Positions 13,160 through 14,268 of a stretch of DNA of 14,268 nucleotides are shown in pieces. A model generated the notes under the pieces. That model was not told the DNA's origin. It worked only from the letters and a program-made list of their open reading frames with translations, and did no database searches. This DNA is from Chloroflexota bacterium (GTDB lineage: Bacteria > Chloroflexota > Dormibacteria > CF-121), in contig VBFX01000113.1 of assembly GCA_005889395.1 (NCBI GenBank), forward strand, positions 1 to 14,268. The letters run 5' to 3'. Positions within the stretch are counted from its first letter, which is position 1, and each line of letters starts with the position of its first letter. Both the position numbers and the translations under genes were made by a program.

Positions 13160-14017
13160 TCAATCTATTAGACCATTTCGATTCGCCTGCCCGACCAGCC
13201 GGCGCAAGCGATTGGCGACTGCCGACTTGCTGACCTGGGCCACCTGGGCGAGCTCGCGCAGGCTGGCGCGCGGGTGCGCCAGGCGCAGCTCGGCCATCTC
13301 GCGCAACGCAGGCGGCAGCGACTGCAGCCGGTTGTCGCGCGCCTTGAGCCGCCGGATCGCCTCGCGCTGCTGCAGCGCGGCGCGCAGCCGCTTGTCCATG
13401 TTCGCGGTCTCGCTGTTGGCCCGCCGGTTGGCCTGGCTGCGCATATCACGCAGGATGCGGTCGTTCTCGAAGCGCATCACCGCGCGGTTCGCGCCCATCA
13501 AGCCGAGCATCCGCGAGATGGGCTCGGCCCCTTTCAAGTAATAGACCGTCCGGCCGCGGCGCGTGGTGCGCTTGAGGGCAACGCCTGCCCTCACCGCCCC
13601 GCTGTTCACGAGGGTGGTGGCTCCTGCGGACACCGCCATCTCCAGGTGGTACGCGTCCGCTGGATTGCCCAACAGGCCGCGGGCCAGGAAGGTGCCGCGC
13701 AGAATGGCCCGGGCACAGCAGGCGTCCGCTGAGCCCCGGCCCGACGGTAGCGTGAGCCGGAGCCGATAGCTGGGCCGCTTCTCCGTGGCTCCCTTGCGAA
13801 CGGTCTCCACTCGGCCGCCGGCGACCCTGGCCAGGTGGACCACCTTCCGCGCCACCGCATTGCGCGGGATGCGCAGCGTCAACGGCGCGCCGTCGCCGGC
13901 ACCGGCGAGCGCCTCGACCATGGCCGTCAGTTCCGCTTCCTGGCAGCACGGCCGGGCCGGTTGGACATTGGCGAGCTCGGCCTTCACCTCATCCGTGAAG
14001 GACGCCTTCACCGTCAT
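13160..14017 (-). CDS. whiA: WhiA sporulation/cell-division regulator homologue
   Basis: A 285-residue DNA-binding protein, short for the family (about 310-330). The N-terminal SFTDEVKAELA is the family signature. A degenerate LAGLIDADG homing-endonuclease-like domain spans about residues 100-190 (RAILRGTFLARGLLGNP, YYLKGAEPISRMLGLMGA, MRFEN). The NANMDKRL-like stretch (NSETANMDKRLRAA) is followed by a C-terminal helix-turn-helix, with ASLRELAQVAQVSKSAVANR at about 251-270. In actinomycetes WhiA regulates sporulation division genes, and in firmicutes it affects division; the role in this lineage is not established. The ATG at 14017 is preferred to the in-frame GTG at 14023, which lies only 2 nt from the -10 box. 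Placement before gap matches other monoderm genomes. Confidence 0.93.
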   Translation of the reverse strand: MTVKASFTDEVKAELANVQPARPCCQEAELTAMVEALAGAGDGAPLTLRIPRNAVARKVVHLARVAGGRVETVRKGATEKRPSYRLRLTLPSGRGSADACCARAILRGTFLARGLLGNPADAYHLEMAVSAGATTLVNSGAVRAGVALKRTTRRGRTVYYLKGAEPISRMLGLMGANRAVMRFENDRILRDMRSQANRRANSETANMDKRLRAALQQREAIRRLKARDNRLQSLPPALREMAELRLAHPRASLRELAQVAQVSKSAVANRLRRLVGQANRNGLID

Positions 14018-14039
14018 TGCCACACATTAAACTGGGTCG
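14018..14039. promoter_or_regulatory. Overlapping bidirectional whiA/lgt promoter region
   Basis: Only 22 bp separate the two divergent start codons. On the minus strand TTTAAT (14026-14031, five of six bases) lies 8 bp before the whiA ATG. On the plus strand TAAACT (14028-14033, four of six) lies 6 bp before the lgt GTG. The two -10 boxes overlap by 4 bp, and both predict leaderless transcripts. The -35 regions would fall inside the opposite coding sequence and look weak. Confidence 0.5.
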
Positions 14040-14268
14040 GTGCTGATCAAGATCGGGATCGATCCGGTTCTCGTGTCGATCGGCGGGCTCAAGATCCACT
14101 GGTACGGGATCATGATCGCGATCGGCCTCTACGTCGGGATCCAGGTCGCGCTTCGCGACTCGACCCGCCGCGGCATCAACAAGGACCAGTTGATGAACGT
14201 CGCCCTGCTTGCGGCCGTGCTCGGCATCGCCGGTGGCCGCCTCTACTACGTCGTGCAGAACAACCCGT
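14040..14268 (+). CDS. lgt: Prolipoprotein diacylglyceryl transferase (3' part beyond window)
   Basis: Transfers diacylglycerol to the lipobox cysteine of prolipoproteins in the cytoplasmic membrane. The 76 visible residues start with a GTG at 14040. They include GGLKIHWYGIMIAIGLYVG, matching the family's first membrane segment with its IRWYG-like motif, and then GGRLYYVVQNNP, the counterpart of the conserved GARLGYV segment. There is no Shine-Dalgarno sequence; the -10 box position predicts a leaderless mRNA. The enzyme would act on lipoproteins such as the PLD-like protein in this window. The rest, including the catalytic histidine region, is not visible. Confidence 0.88.
   Translation, partial: MLIKIGIDPVLVSIGGLKIHWYGIMIAIGLYVGIQVALRDSTRRGINKDQLMNVALLAAVLGIAGGRLYYVVQNNP

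Overview
The window is GC-rich bacterial chromosome, densely packed with core genes. WhiA, the gap-pgk-tpiA-gpmI-secG order, start codons with almost no leader and frequent 4-nt gene overlaps suggest a high-GC monoderm of the Terrabacteria. I lean towards the Chloroflexota / Candidatus Dormibacterota neighbourhood. That placement is inference from gene order and codon use, because no marker here can be aligned without a search.

Layout, left to right. (1) A malate dehydrogenase gene, cut by the left edge (minus), diverges from an MFS transporter of the SLC45/GPH-like sugar:cation symporter type (plus). (2) A minus-strand signalling block follows: a small unknown gene, an OmpR-type response regulator and its histidine kinase. 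A good sigma70-type promoter precedes it and a small, apparently frameshifted membrane-peptide frame follows it. A transglutaminase-like protein gene lies just upstream on the same strand and ends inside that promoter. (3) A tRNA-Leu(CAG) (plus) faces a minus-strand pair, secG and a membrane-anchored family-5 solute-binding protein. The space between holds tandem hairpins whose paired bases covary. (4) A phospholipase D-like lipoprotein gene (plus) sits between secG and the glycolytic operon, and its 3' end overlaps gpmI. (5) The operon whiA-gap-pgk-tpiA-gpmI (minus) encodes the triose-phosphate half of glycolysis behind the WhiA regulator. (6) lgt, cut by the right edge, diverges from whiA across only 22 bp.

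How the genes fit together: Gap, Pgk, TpiA and GpmI catalyse linked steps from triose phosphates to 2-phosphoglycerate, and malate dehydrogenase adds a TCA step. SecG exports, and Lgt lipidates, surface proteins such as the neighbouring lipoprotein. The kinase/regulator pair probably senses an envelope or extracellular signal.

Nothing here looks like a defence, mobile or otherwise new multi-gene system. The most interesting signals are in gene-expression architecture. Five junctions use a 4-nt NTGA start/stop overlap, with first letters A, A, T, G and, by inference, C. The last one implies a CTG start for pgk, where no ATG/GTG/TTG can supply the conserved N-terminus. Several genes have a -10 box 6-10 bp before the start codon, which predicts leaderless or nearly leaderless mRNAs. 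One example is an overlapping bidirectional whiA/lgt promoter.
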